A stretch of 64,000 nucleotides of DNA from Agrypnia vestita (taxonomy: Eukaryota > Arthropoda > Insecta > Trichoptera > Phryganeidae). The stretch is taken from positions 103,395 to 167,394 of the forward strand of contig JADDOH010023704.1 in assembly GCA_016648135.1 (NCBI GenBank). Direction: 5' to 3'. This document shows, in pieces, positions 49,156 through 62,155 of this stretch. Made by a program: the position numbers and the translations under genes. How positions within the stretch are numbered: position 1 is the stretch's first letter; each line of letters opens with the position of its first letter. The notes beneath the pieces were generated by a model. It saw nothing but the letters and a program-made list of their open reading frames with translations, had not been told where the DNA came from and searched no databases.

Positions 49156-52100
49156 CTCAACATACAATCATAGACTCCTCACAATATCAATATCAGTATC
49201 TACAATACTTTATTATTTTCACAATCTTTTTTGTGCTGTGTACGTGCATTAAAAAGCCGAATATTTAAGTTTTGAATCTGAACAAAATCTTGATAAACAC
49301 TTGGGCAACTCCGCGATATCAAGATTGTGTTTAAAAATGTAATCCAGCCTGAAAAATAATCATGGCGACTAATTCCTCTGGCGTGCCGTTCGAAAAACAT
49401 TTTGTAGAACCGACTCCATTGATTGTCGCATTGGCCCGAAACATTCCTAGTCAACACCGCCTACTACTGTGGCAATGTCCTTCCAGTAAATATATCGATT
49501 TATGCAAATTTTCTTATAACACACATATACACACAATCGTATCGAAGGCGTCTGCATAGGAAACTCCACACGAATGACTGTGCTATATGCGGGGTTTAAT
49601 GATTGAAATCGCGTGCCCGATAATCACCGACCCCCCGTTTTATACTATTTCCACCCCTGCCGCCCCGGCTACAAGAAGTATTGCATGTCATTTGGTTACG
49701 GGGAGGATTCCCAAAGTTGAAGGGCTGTCTGAAAAAAGGGGTAGTTCCCGTTTCGAATATCAAGTCTATCGAAATACATCGTCTATCATGGGCTGATTAG
49801 CTTCGCCGTTTTTATACTCGCTCTTTGGGCGAACAGGGACTGCTGGTTGGCAGTCTGTACTCAAACTTACTGGACTGACGAAATCATCAAATTCTGCGGA
49901 AATGCGGCCTTTATCCAGCAGTTGATACAAAACAGCTGAAAATGATGATTTATCAAATACTGGAATAACTAAAGATATCATGTTTTACTTACGATATTTT
50001 ACATATGCGTGGATGGCACTATATTACCTCTTGTTTGTTTTATCTTATATATGAAGGATTTATGGTGGAAGACTTCAGTGGTTGACCGAATAGTTAGATC
50101 ACCTAAGTCATTGCTAAACAACAGAGCAACAGGGCATCGAGCAACGAGATGTGAAAGGTCAGAACTGAGAACGTCTTCAAAGACAGTAGACAAGGAAAGA
50201 AAATTCTCGAGAGAGCCAATAGTGATAATGATAAGAATAATAATTCTTATATTATATCAACATTCAACCGCAAATCTTGTATCAAAATTATCCCGATTTG
50301 TTTCAAATGCGGTATTCATATCGTCAAAACATATTTACCATCTAAAAAACAGGTTAAAAATCTTTGATTTTATTGATTAACATGTAATAGAATGGTTGAG
50401 CCTCGCGTGTTAGATGTTAGAACTTAAAAAATCTTACATCGAACAAAGAAAAACAAGCGCATGTGTGCACCTGCTGGTCTCGTGGAAGTTCAAGGCCCAG
50501 CCGATAGGCGGCACTATCGGCGTGATATATTCAGGGCACTCCGGCATGCGTACTTTGCAGCCGGGCACCTTTAACCTACCCTCCGAGTGGGTGCCTAACC
50601 AGAAGCCTACATTTCACACCCACTCACGCCCGCCAATACCCGAGAGCTGTTTATTAAATGTTTTGATTTACTTCCATATTCAAAGATAACGCGGGCTTTT
50701 CACGAAACAAAAAAACAAAAGAAAGTCGAGTTAATTGAGAAAATTAACAGTTTTTAAATGCCAATTTGACATTCCCCTCCACGATTTTTTTAAAACAAAG
50801 AACGTGTTGTGCGATTGCGAGACTTGTGATAAGTTGGACGAATGGGTTCTGAGAAATGAGTCATTTTTGACAATCGTAAAAAGCGGGGTAGGTAGTTTCT
50901 GTATTGACAATTTGAGGACGTTAATAAATTTCTCGGACTGAAGTACGATCGATGGAAATGCTAACTAGTGACCGATTCTTGAACTGGCTCATCTGTCAAC
51001 GTTTTATATCGTTTCTCCTCCTGATGTTCACAGCGTTGGATTAAAAAGATTAATAAGATACGAGATTCTTAATTTTTTTCACAGCCCATAAAAGTGTAAA
51101 TTTATGTCAATTTTTACGTTTTCAAAAAGGAATTTTTTCTTTTCTGAAAGCCTTTTTACTTCTTTCACACCAAATATGTATAATGAAGATGTCTTTAATG
51201 TAAAAACTCGGCAGTAAGCCAAATATGCGCCTATTATTGGACATTAAAAATAACACACGCACTGAAAAATCAAATACTTAACTAACAAACTATTGTTTTC
51301 GCACGTCCAAGGATGAGCTTTCTACATAGTGTGTTTGTAATATCAGCCCAATATAGTAATAATCGGTATAAGTAAAACAAATGTAGTATTTCGCTCGCTC
51401 AGATATTTTTTATTTGAATAACATCCCAGCAGTCCAATTTCAGAGCTTTTTCTGGAATCAGACTTGCCATTTTCGTTGATTTTGCCCGTCCACCGTCCGA
51501 TTAGTGTTGCGATCCCGAGTAATTCGGCACAGAAGTGATCATATTTGATCCTTTTTCCGCTTCCAGCCTCGCGTGCCGCGAAAAACTTGGAAATCATCGT
51601 CAATCATTCGCCTGATCCATTACGGAACGATATTTGCAATCAGCTTAAAACACCCTCCCCCAATTCCCGATGATTAGAAATGTATAAGTGTGCTTTGTTT
51701 GATTACAGGTCTCCACCTGGGGTCTGATTCGCTCATTTTTACCGACTTTGGCCAGTAGAAATGTGTGTTTTAAGTTAGGTTGACTTGGTAATGACAAAAA
51801 TAAAAAAAATTATGTTTATAATATGTTTATCCTACTTCATCGTTTACTAGCGTTCGAGAGTTTTGGAAAAGAATAAAGATGTAAATAATAGTTGATCCAG
51901 AATTAGGGAGGGTGAAATACCCTATATTTCTCAGAATCCTAGTGTGCAATTGAGCAAAAATTGGAAAGAATGGAATTCAATATAATATGTATTTATATCA
52001 CGTAAAAGGGATGAGGTGTCCTTTGTTTTAATCATCCTAAACAGTAAATATGCATGAGTAAATATGTTTAATTTGCTATAAACACTTTTTAAAATTTCTA

Positions 52101-54295
52101 ATTTATCCAAATAAATGTAAGACAGTAATTTGTATGTAAAATTTGCAAACTCTTATTAATATAAAAATAATGATTTGTTACCAAAACATAATGAGATAAT
52201 TTTGAATAGTTATTGTTATTAAAATGTCTTAAATACTGTTTAATTGTAGTATCAAAATTTCTGTAAGTTTTACCAATATAAAAATACTATTAATCATGTT
52301 CAAAGATTTGCTGGAACATTTACCTACTGAAGATTCATTTCATAGCGAATGAACGACATCTTTAAGTGAATAGGTGCGCTGAAAATAGTAATCGAATCAG
52401 AAAAGCGAATGGAAACTCATAATGGGCGAATGATATTAGAATTTCAAATTAGAAGGATTGTTTTTCAGCTCCCGGCAGGGAGACGTTATTGTGTATTTTG
52501 GAAGTGAAACACGGACCCTTTGTTCATTCCACGTTATTCTGTGTCGGCAGTTTGACAGCTAAATGAGAGAGTATTCGGAAAAATATAATAGATCGATCGC
52601 ACGTTGCGTGCTTGTAGTTTTTAGCTCCACGGATTGAAGGCAATGATTCGTTTGCTGATTTTTGATACAAAAGACAGACTTCATGTTGATAATAATACAT
52701 TTTGCCGAAGGCAACGTCTTGTAAGCGGATAATGGTTGTTTGTTGGTGTCTTTTATTCTGTGAACGGAACCTTGCCGTTCGTATTTCAGTAACGATTGAC
52801 AATATGTTTTCTTAATTGGATGATACGATAATTTTATGAATACGACGTTGTTTTTTTTATTAGCGAGCTCATATTGTTTTTATTTTTCATTTATAAAGAG
52901 CATAATAATAAAATGACATAACATCCATGACAAAGAATGATGTTTTCAACATAACCTAACCTAATTAATTACACAATTTGATTATAACGCCTCACAGAGA
53001 ACTCTATTGTCAATATGAACTACAACTTAGCATTTAAGTAAGTCGATAGATGTAATGGTTTCTCTAAAGTTCTAAGTAAAGCGAAATCGCTCAATTCACT
53101 ACAGATAAAATTATGTTCGCTTAAGCGATGTCTTAGTGTCCTATTAACACATTATGATACTATTCTTAGAAATAAATTGCAATAGGTACTATGAACGAAA
53201 TATTTGTATAAAGTTGTATGTTCAGATATTTAAATATGGGGAGAGTGGGGAGTAGCGGAGCAACACCTGGTTGTTATAAACTACATGATTCTCAATCTAA
53301 CAATATCCGTCACTAACGCTACGCTAGATGACGCTATTTTTACAGGCTTAACTCGAAGTCGATGCAACCAGAGTGCGCTGTTTATATTTATTTTAACATA
53401 AACATTATACTACGATATCCCGATAATTTTATTTATTGTTAATGTTAAATTTTGATTAAAAGTTTGTGAAAAAAATATTAGAAATTTAGCATCATTAACA
53501 AAAACGGTGAGTTCATTCCGAATGTTATCAGTGTTAACGTAAAAAATAATGTATAGCTGATAATTAAATGTAAAAAAGTGCGTTATTTTTTACGGGTTTG
53601 TGCTAGTTGCAACTACATTTTGCCACATTAAGTGCCGATGCACATTGGCTAACCCACTACTCCCATCTCCCCTACACATTATAATACTGAGCAGCGCAAC
53701 AGAGCGTTTGAATATGTGTATTCCTAATAAATTGTCAGACGCCGGGACAGCGCCGTATTTCATTTCATACATGCTACTGTGTCAAGCGAAGCTAAATATA
53801 CGACTTTCCTCAAAGTAACCGTGTACTTTAATTGTAGTGCAACCACAAAATGCATTAAAGAACCGCTCATTGTTTTTCACCGGCCCGCGTCTCCGCGGCA
53901 ACTGTTGCAAGGTTGTCCCGATCTCGCCTTCATCTGCGGCATTTCCCTCAACCGGCCGAAATTAAATTCACAATGAGATCTCTGGCGAAAATTTGGCACG
54001 GTCCTCGGAGGGGTCGACGAACGCCCCGGGCAGTCGCATTGACAAATAATAACCGTGATGCGGCAGCGTTGCAAGTCACATGCGCTCGGGCACACCGATT
54101 TTTGTGAAAAAATCACTTCTAAATTCAAAAATTTGGCTAATCATTAATAATTAATTAATTACCAATATTTTATTCGGATTACGATGCATGTCAGGTAATC
54201 CCTATCCATAAGTACCTAATCATGTTTTTAATGGAATTTTTACGTTACTGCTAGTGTTTGAGCGCTTGTAAACCAGTCTAATTTCATTATGTTTT

Positions 54296-54548
54296 AATTA
54301 ATGTATATTATAGATGTCTCACAGAGACGAAACTGTATTTTATTTATGGGAAAGTAGGTATGGAAGTTTTTTTGGGTGTACATAGAACTTACGACTTATC
54401 GTATGGTTGGCTTATGTAAAATGATCACTTAAGCCAACCATACGATAGGTCGTAAATCCTATGTACACCCAAAAAGACTTCTATACCTACTTTTCCATAA
54501 ATAAAATACAGTTTCGTCTCTGTGAGATATCTATAATATACATTAATT
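54296..54548. mobile_element. 253-bp giant palindrome of the AGTGATCACTTAAGCC family
   Basis: Two arms of about 118 bp (AATTAATGTATATTATAGAT ... CACAGAGACGAAACTG ... GGTGTACATAGAAC ... CGTATGGTTGGCTTA) are inverse copies with few mismatches, around a centre TGTAAAATGATCA. Each arm corresponds to the left half of the asymmetric element at 60148-60456. Confidence 0.85.
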
Positions 54549-56237
54549 GATTAATAATGTCTCTGTGACAAGAAATCCAGCACTGTTCTAAAAGATATGA
54601 ACAAACTCAAAATATTCTTTATGTTTTCTTTGATCGATTTAATATTTAGTATTCTCTGATGGTTAAACGTTAAAGAGCGATTTGAATCGAGAAAATTCTC
54701 GTAAAAAATCATGTATACGGGATTTACTCCCAATGCTCAATTTTCCCCATACCAAGAGCAAAGATTTTTACGCATAAAAATAAAATAGTGTAAAAAGAAT
54801 CGACCTAAACATGAAAAAGCAGTTTATTAAAACCTTCATCCGGAGCGTAGTGAAACGCGGATAACTAAATAGAGAGTTAGAAGTAGGATGATTGCTTTCG
54901 AGATGTGGTGCTGTGTTACGGTAGAAATGGTATGAAGAAAAAAATGGAAGAAAGACTAAGAAGAAAAAAAAGTCCAGAAAGTACGCCATCCAAAATCGAT
55001 GTGGCTAACGCATAGGTTATATTTTTAGACACAAAACATACTTCAGAAATGTAATAGAGGAAGAGAATGGAGAAAAACGCAGGGAAGTCCCAAAAATACA
55101 TCCAACAAATAATGAATTAGGCGAATGCAGACACCTATAGAACTTCTGATAATATGATAGGAGTATGCGTATGTAGATATAATATTTAAATATACTTTTG
55201 TATATCATGCTGAGGGAAATATCAAATGAAACTTAAGCATTATGTTAGAGTGTTGAATATCATGTTGAATTGAAACAAATGAATTAGTTGGACATATGAA
55301 CTTTTTGTTTTGATTGCATATTTTTCAAACAGAAAACAAGGTATATTTATATCGTCAGAAATTTCAATATTGGACACTGCAATGCCGCTGTACGGTACGG
55401 AATCATTTAAATGATATTATTTGACGGAATTCCCTGTTCGTTCTAAGCTGGGTTTTAAATATTAACAGTATGATATAAAAAAACTGTAAAGATCTCCGCC
55501 AATTACGCGATTTTCAGTCCCCTGCGTGAAATCTGGAAAATGACAAAGTGACCACTAGCGACGATGGTGAAAGTGAGGGCGGCGTGGGTGTGGTGGACAC
55601 ATTTATGTGGTCACTCGCTAAGACAAGTATGCGAAGGATCATGACGAACTGTGTTGCCGGGTGGAAAATATCATTAGTACTTATACTCGTAATACTCTCC
55701 GTGGAAAACATCGCACTCCGAAGCGAAAATGAACCGTAAAGACGGAATTTTGTACGAAAAATTATGCACAGCCGCGTGATGAAAATGGTCTCACTTAAAA
55801 TCCTTCACGCTACCGCAGGAATGAAAGAATAAATACAATTTCCATGAAATATTAATAAATCGAGTGTATATATGAACATTCGTTGGTGAGAAAATTACGC
55901 CATAGAGAAAATGGAGAGAAATAATCATAAATTTTTTAATGTTTTGAGAATTTGATGATTTTGAAATGAATTTATTCGTTATTGTATGTTTATACTATTG
56001 AATTTATGTATGTACATCATATATATTTTTTAACTTCCAGATAGGCTGATAAATAGCTGTCAACCGTATACTTTATTCAACGATTTCGCAGATATAATTT
56101 AAATGTCTCTTTTTTGATATTGTGGATATAGATTAAAATATCTTGATCATGATAACCGTAGCATTAGGTCAATTTTCGTAATATGTTTTTACTGACTGTC
56201 CCAAGTTTTAGTTACAAAAAAAATAAAAGTTATGGAC

Positions 56238-56279
56238 CTTCGATAAATAAAAAGGAATATTCCTTATTATTTATCGAAG
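56238..56279. repeat. Short palindrome with no spacer
   Basis: 21-nt arms meet directly (CTTCGATAAATAA ... GGAATATTCC ... TTATTTATCGAAG), one mismatched pair. Confidence 0.9.
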
Positions 56280-57865
56280 ACCCACAACATTTTGAAAGTG
56301 GTTGATATACGGATCAGTAAATACCAATTAGGCCCAGAGGACAAATAACTCATTTTTTATGTTTTAACGAAGTTTATAGGTAAAATTGATAAGGTTATCG
56401 ATGGAATAAAGTTAACCAGCAGTTGTGGAATGCATAACTTATTTTATTCGTTGAATAACATCAGTCAGAATAAACCAATATTTTTGTTCATTTTACAATT
56501 GAATCTATCTTGTATTACGAATTTAATAATGTAAGCAACATTTCGCGTGAGAGAGTATTAGGCTACGAGATAAATGCAGTGAATGGCGCCCGCAAACATT
56601 CTAATCTTACGCACTGACAGGCAAATAAAGCATAGAAAAGAAAACTTTAGTGTGTTTACGAGAGCTGTAAGCCGGCCAGGAATGCTTCAACTGCGCCAGC
56701 AATCCGGGGTCAGATGTTACAATTTGAAAAGTCAACAGACGGCACCCGGTTGACAGACGTGTCGTCTTTTTGATTCAACTCCATTGGAATAGTTGCAATC
56801 GAAGGTGTTACAAAGTAGTGTTCGAAAATGTACCAGCATACATGTAATGTACCTAGTCCAACACACAACACTGGGCAGCCAGATTCGATTCATCTGTCAA
56901 GTAAATGACGTGTAGAGGAATTGTAAAAGGTAATACTTTTTAATAGATATTCGTACACATTGTTTAATGAGAGTAATTCGTGGTTATAGAAAAACTTTCG
57001 TGACTTGTTTCATTGCAGTCATCGTTCTTTGACCGCTAAACTTTTAAAAATAAGTAGGTACAAGGATGTAAGTTCACGCAGTGAATGACGGACATCGATG
57101 AACATCGGTACATTAGTACATAAATATGTAGATAAATATATCAAAAGCCGCGTTGAGTTGGTAGTAAGTACGTACGTCCGTGGCTATCTTCGGATTCTAT
57201 TGACCGTTTCATGTAGACTTTCCAACAATGCGAGTCCATTCAGGAATTGATTGAATCGTTTACAGCGCTTCGCCAATCGACGATCGCTAATGATCACGGC
57301 CGGCACTCGAACCAAGTACACTCACATCAAGTCGTAAAATTGGCACTCACTCGGATAACAATCTCTAAGCTGGCGGTGATTAATTTGCATTGCAAATCGT
57401 ATGCAGTAAACACCGCAGAATCATCTCGGATGAAACATAGTTTCGTCGGAGCGGAGACCATATAAATATAGTGGCAATAGGGAAGATCTTTCGAAGATCA
57501 GCGGGTGTAAAATATTGTAATTAAGCGCAGTATACCTGGATCGCGGTCTAGATTACGCAAATAGGCTTTATTAGATAAACTTGAGAAATAAACCGCTATC
57601 GAGTCAAGTCAAACTAAATGATGCTATTCTTGGTTTAATTAGCGAATCAATGACTAATTAAAAACGACAAGTATTTATATTTTTTTACGCAAAAACATTA
57701 AGTTATTCATTTGAATCAAATTTATGAATAACATTATTTCAAACACTCGGAAAATATCTATCATTTCCTTCATCAGGATAATAAAAATCATCAAGCTCAA
57801 TATATGTTTCTCTTACGTTGTCATGTGAAACAATAGTTTTTTTATTAGATTTTATAAATTATGAT

Positions 57866-58000
57866 GCGCTTGTTCGGTCTAGAGGTAAGATCCTACTGAT
57901 CAAATGGTAGGGGGTTCGAGACTCGTCGCAGGAGACGATATTTACATAGCTGACGCGTTCAGCTTAGTTTGAAATATGGTAAGATTTTCGATAAGTCTTT
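57866..58000 (+). repeat. tRNA-derived SINE, family 3-like
   Basis: TCGGTCTAGAGGTAAGA (A-box region), GGGGTTCGAGACTC (B box, 57911-57924), CATAGCTGACGCGTTCAGCT then TAGTTTGAAATATGGTAAGA. The tail resembles 29720 and 31150. Confidence 0.65.
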
Positions 58001-59699
58001 TACCTATATATATTTTGAACTTTGAAAATCTATCGTTACTCTAACACGGGTGTAGCCTAATTTAAAATTGATTTTATACATTTGTGGGGTCAAATAGTTT
58101 GAATCTACATTTGATGAAGGGTATTAACAACACCTAATAGCCTAATCTCTTTTCGATTTACCAAACCTACACTGATGTATTCAACAAAGTTCCAAAGGTC
58201 AATAAATCACGAACACCCTACGGATAAACTAATATTCATTGGTGTTAATATTGTGATGTTCGGAAAAGTTTCGTGGCGGGATGCGATCACTATAACATCG
58301 AGGGGATTTGGGACAAAAGCAGTTAGTCGGGACCCGAACCAATTAGTTGTAGGAGACGACATTGCCACCTAGTTTTCCCCAGAGAAAATAATAATTACAC
58401 GTGTTTGGTAAACACGGTGTCCCAGTCGATGCGGAAGATATCTTAATACTGTGTTAGTATTTTCATTCGTATGTTTTAGTTATTATTATTAGGGAATTTT
58501 TAAAAAATATCATAATTATGTATGTATAAGTTTTCTGTAATAATACTATTGAAATCTTTATTATAAAGTGTGAAATATTTTTTTGCGAATCAGAAAAAAC
58601 TCCGATACGGTGCGCTCTGACGTCGTGAAATTCGACTCGATCATTTGGCCTGAAATTTCTTGGTCAACGCGACTATTTTCAGCTCGCAACGTCATTCAAG
58701 AGATACGAAGCTTAGAAATAATTAATTAACTTTTATCTTACAAATTATTGTAAAGGAATATTTAAATTATATAAGTACCTAAACAAGAATCTGGTGCAGA
58801 GCCGGCTAGTGAAGCTATAGATAGAAGAAAATTAAAAAAAAATTCTCTCGTGTATTACAAAATACTTTAAAACATTGTATATTTTTTAGCTACGAGTGCG
58901 TATAAATGTCTAAAAATTACATTTTTGTTTTTCTATCATGAGAATTTCGTTTTTTTAATATTTATTGGACGAGAAGCGTAGTATTAAATTTTTTTATTAT
59001 TATTATTTTTTAATCCTAATATGTACACTTTTGAATAAGATATGTATATTAAATTTTTATTCAAAAGTAAGTATCACGTATTTTTTGTTTTTTTTCTTAA
59101 AAGTCGTTATATTGTTTTTATAGTTAGTTTCATATATAATTTCATTCCACTGTACATCATAGAAGCTTGCGATCTTTTTTTTTCGGAATGGTAATCTTAT
59201 TTCATATTTCCTTCTTGTAAAGTGGTCATGTTCATATTCTTTTTATTTTTCTTAATAATTCAAAGGTATTGTTGTGTCCACTAATAATTTTACATATAAA
59301 TAGATGTATATCAAATTTTATTATTTGTCTAAATGTCATCATCTGTAAGCTTTCTAGCATCACTTTGATTCTTGTGTGTCGATTTTTTAGTCGGAGTATT
59401 GTTAATTTTTTCAATTATTATTCATTAGCCAGACATAGTATATTGCTGCGGTAGTTGATGTGGGGGACCATTATTGCGTTATATACATTTTTGCCCGATT
59501 CTGTTTTAATATATCTTCTGATTCTTCCCAAGAGTGAAATTCGTTTTGCTATTTTTTTGTTACATAATTTGTGTTGGATGAAAAGTTTAATTTATGATCT
59601 ACGATATTCTCGTGTACAATGAGTATACAGGGATCTCTTCCATTTTCCATTGGCGGCTAATTTTTTTAGTTACGCCTCTGATCACACTGTACTGTAATA

Positions 59700-60010
59700 T
59701 GACACATAGATAGACGTTCCGTGTGACCCTCGGGGAACTCGGCCGCCAGGACACGGAAACGCGTGTGTGCGGAAAACCGCATCTGTTAACCGAGCTCCCA
59801 ATGTTTGGTGCAAATTTGATTTCCATTAATGACCCGAAAGTTCGGCGCTGGTCCGCTGGTGCAAGTGTCGGCGCCCGGAGCCGCCTAACGAGGGTTTGAA
59901 GCCGGAGAAGGCGGTCGAGTTTATGGAGACGTTTGCCAAAACAGGCTGGAAAATACTCGCCATTTTCCGAACTGGGTGCATCCAAAAATGCGACAAAACA
60001 TTTAATCGTC
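59700..60010. other. GC-elevated non-coding island in the cut intron
   Basis: GC-rich block with an accidental 128-codon minus-strand frame of no recognisable family and no splice-phase partner. Read as possible conserved regulatory DNA. Inference. Confidence 0.3.
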
Positions 60011-60147
60011 TGTCCGAAATTTTCGCGAGTTTTTAATAGGTTCGTCTTGATGCAAAGTTGGTGACATTTTTTTATATATTTTCTTCGATCAAGTCAATAT
60101 TTCAAGAGATAAATTAAAATATGTGAGACATTTGCTAACTATGTTCT

Positions 60148-60456
60148 CAATTAATGTATATCACAGAGACAAAACTGTATATTTTTTTATTAAGGGAGAG
60201 TAGGTATAGAAGTCTTTATGGGTGTACATAGGACTTACGACCTATCGTAAGGTTGGCTTAAGTGATCACTTTACACACATGTAATGTTCGCATTTCCACC
60301 CATGATAGAATACCATGTCTATTAATTTTTGGAAGTTGTATATATTTCAATTATACGCCACGTTTCACATGTGATAATATACATTAATTGATTATTGATG
60401 TCCCTGTGACAACAATCCAGTTCTGTTCTGAAAAATTTGGACATACTCAAAATATT
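60148..60456. mobile_element. Asymmetric repeat element flanked by 13-bp direct repeats
   Basis: The 13-mer CTAACTATGTTCT occurs exactly at 60135-60147 and 60457-60469, a plausible target-site duplication around a 309-bp insert. Inside, CAATTAATGTATAT...CACAG at the left and GTGATAATATACATTAATTG (about 60372-60391) form an inverted pair, and AAGTGATCACTT lies near the middle. Related to 5225, 27835 and 54296. Confidence 0.65.
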
Positions 60457-60578
60457 CTAACTATGTTCTATTTATTAGAATTAAAATAATTCCGCCGTTT
60501 GTTCGTCGGTCATACGTTTAATAGCCTAAGCCATTCACAGCTTTGCCACTTTGGCACTAGATATTAAAAAAATATTAG

Positions 60579-60650
60579 CGGCCCTGGTAGTCTAGTGTGT
60601 GGATACTGGCTTGTCACATCGGAGGTTCCACGTTCGATTTTCTCAAGCTT
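60579..60650 (+). repeat. tRNA-derived SINE head
   Basis: GGCCCTGGTAGTCTAGTGTG (A-box region) and ACGTTCGATTTTC (weak B box), followed by CTGTAATTGGGCCTC, a body string shared with the SINE at 340-498. Confidence 0.6.
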
Positions 60651-60821
60651 GTGATGTGTATCGTTACTGTAATTGGGCCTCATTAATCTTATATCTTCAC
60701 CTTACACTTCACCACCTTACAAGGTGAATACAGAAATATTTGAATACGAATGATAAGCCTTTTGATCAGATTACATTTAATACAAACATACACAGTCTCA
60801 GGAGACTATAATTACATAATT

Positions 60822-60922
60822 GAAGGTTTCCGAACAGTCTAGAAGTCGATAGAATTGGACCAGATAGAAGATTCGAGAAAAATTTTTTCTTATATAAATA
60901 GCAACGCCATCGCTCCTCAGTT
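60822..60922 (+). promoter_or_regulatory. Heat-shock-type promoter: HSE array, TATA box, initiator
   Basis: GAA pentamer heads occur at 60822, 60832, 60842 and 60852 (10-bp steps), then at 60867 and 60877 with TTC at 60872. The last three form a perfect nGAAnnTTCnnGAAn heat-shock element (60866-60880). TATATAAATA follows at 60891-60900 and initiator TCAGTT at 60917-60922, so A+1 (60919) is 26-28 bp after the TATA box. This is the architecture of insect heat-shock genes, which are trimeric HSF targets. It lies antisense to the cut intron. What it drives is unknown; an LTR origin is possible. Confidence 0.6.
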
Positions 60923-61700
60923 AGTCATATTTTTTCCGGCTAGCGAAAGTCATAGAATCTAGCGAAAAGACAGCGATCTGTGAATCCGTGCGAGATGTAA
61001 TGAAGTGAAGCATAGACAATGGCGTGCAAAGTATTACCAGAGACGAGTGAAGCTTTCTAGCTTACATAAGTGCGAATTATAGAATAGTGATAGAGCTAAA
61101 GTTTGTGTCTAGTGATTTTTTTTACAGACAAAAGTTTAAGTGTTCCATGCGGATCCTACCGCAGCGAATTACTGACAATAATTCATTATTGGTGGGTTTT
61201 CAATTAGAAATTGCTTAAAATAAGTTTTTTCGACATTCGAATACTTTTAAAGAAAATCGTGATTTAAAACAAAATATTTATTTTCAATCGTCTGATAATA
61301 CTGCCGTTTATCATGTATGAATATCCAACACAGAGTTGAAAGCAATAAGAGTTAAAAAAACTCGAAAAATCCGATGGCATTTCAGTTTCCAGCAAGTCTT
61401 GCAAACCATAAAGGAAAAATAACGATTCGGATCGATCCCGCCGAAATCATATCACGAATTCAAATCCGGAACACAAGTCTGCCGCTGTTTGTCTTTTGTT
61501 TCACTGTATCGTTTGTATAATTAGTCCCCGGTCAGTGTTGCCAGACTAACGACAATATAGAGGAGACGGACGTTCGCCATATCGGAAAAAGAAAGCAAGA
61601 ATTGGGAATTTTCAGCCGATTTTACAGTCGTATCGATGTTTTTTCTGCTGGTCCCGGAGAAGAGCCACGCAACTCTAAATAAATTTAAATAATCAAATGT
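60919..61700 (+). ncRNA. Putative heat-inducible transcript without a long ORF
   Basis: Starting from the initiator, the leader is rich in GCGAAAG and GTGAAG motifs (CTAGCGAAAGTCATAG, CTAGCGAAAAGAC, GAAGTGAAGC), as in insect heat-shock leaders. The ATGs open only tiny frames: MACKVLPETSEAF (61020) and MRILPQRITDNNSLLV plus six residues (61147). A TTTTTTTTACAG tract at about 61115-61126 could be a splice acceptor. AATAAA at 61678-61683 could end a 0.8-kb RNA. An unseen coding exon beyond the window is equally possible. Confidence 0.25.
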
Positions 61701-61759
61701 GTCAAATTATTCCATTACAAGAAGGTTGAAAGAAACTATGGATTAATTAATCTGTTAAT

Positions 61760-61990
61760 TCAAAGATTTTAATAATTTTATTTGACTTGTATCAAAGCGA
61801 GGGAATTTTTTAATATTCGGTATATTTTACTCAAATTATAGTCCAGATTTTTACAGAAAATAAGTCACAAGTATTGAAAAAACTAACTGATGACATTTCA
61901 TATAAAGATCAAAGAATATTTTGTATTTGAAATTGAATGAAGAAGACTTCATTGAAGTTTTTGTCACTAGCTACGAGATACCCTCCATGT
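61760..61990. repeat. Half of a foldback family, partner of 30640-30905
   Basis: TTTATTTGACTTGTATCAAA then GCG..., TTTTTTAATATTCGG, TTGAATGAAGAAGACTTCAT, CACTAGCTACGAGATACCCTC. Only one arm is evident. Confidence 0.5.
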
Positions 61991-62104
61991 TATTTAGTTA
62001 TAATTTTTAATTAAAATATTAATGTTAAGTATTTGAAGGAAAGTTAATTTAAAAAAATATTGATTGTATTATTTCTACATATCTACTTCTTTTATTTGAT
62101 TAAT

Positions 62105-62155
62105 TACACCAACATGTTTCAGAAAAACCTTTCCATCGTCAGGGTGTTGTATGAC
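62105..62155 (-). ncRNA. Hammerhead-like core (candidate, weak)
   Basis: Minus strand: CAACACCCTGACGATGG, then GAAACATGTTG. CTGACGA (62142-62136) fits CUGANGA, followed 15 nt later by GAAAC (62120-62116); the outer CAACA/TGTTG can pair. Stem II is poor. Confidence 0.2.

Noticed and set aside
59599..59985. 128-codon minus-strand frame
   Set aside because: No family match, no homeobox/CUT content, no phase partner for the first visible cut exon; lies in a GC island.
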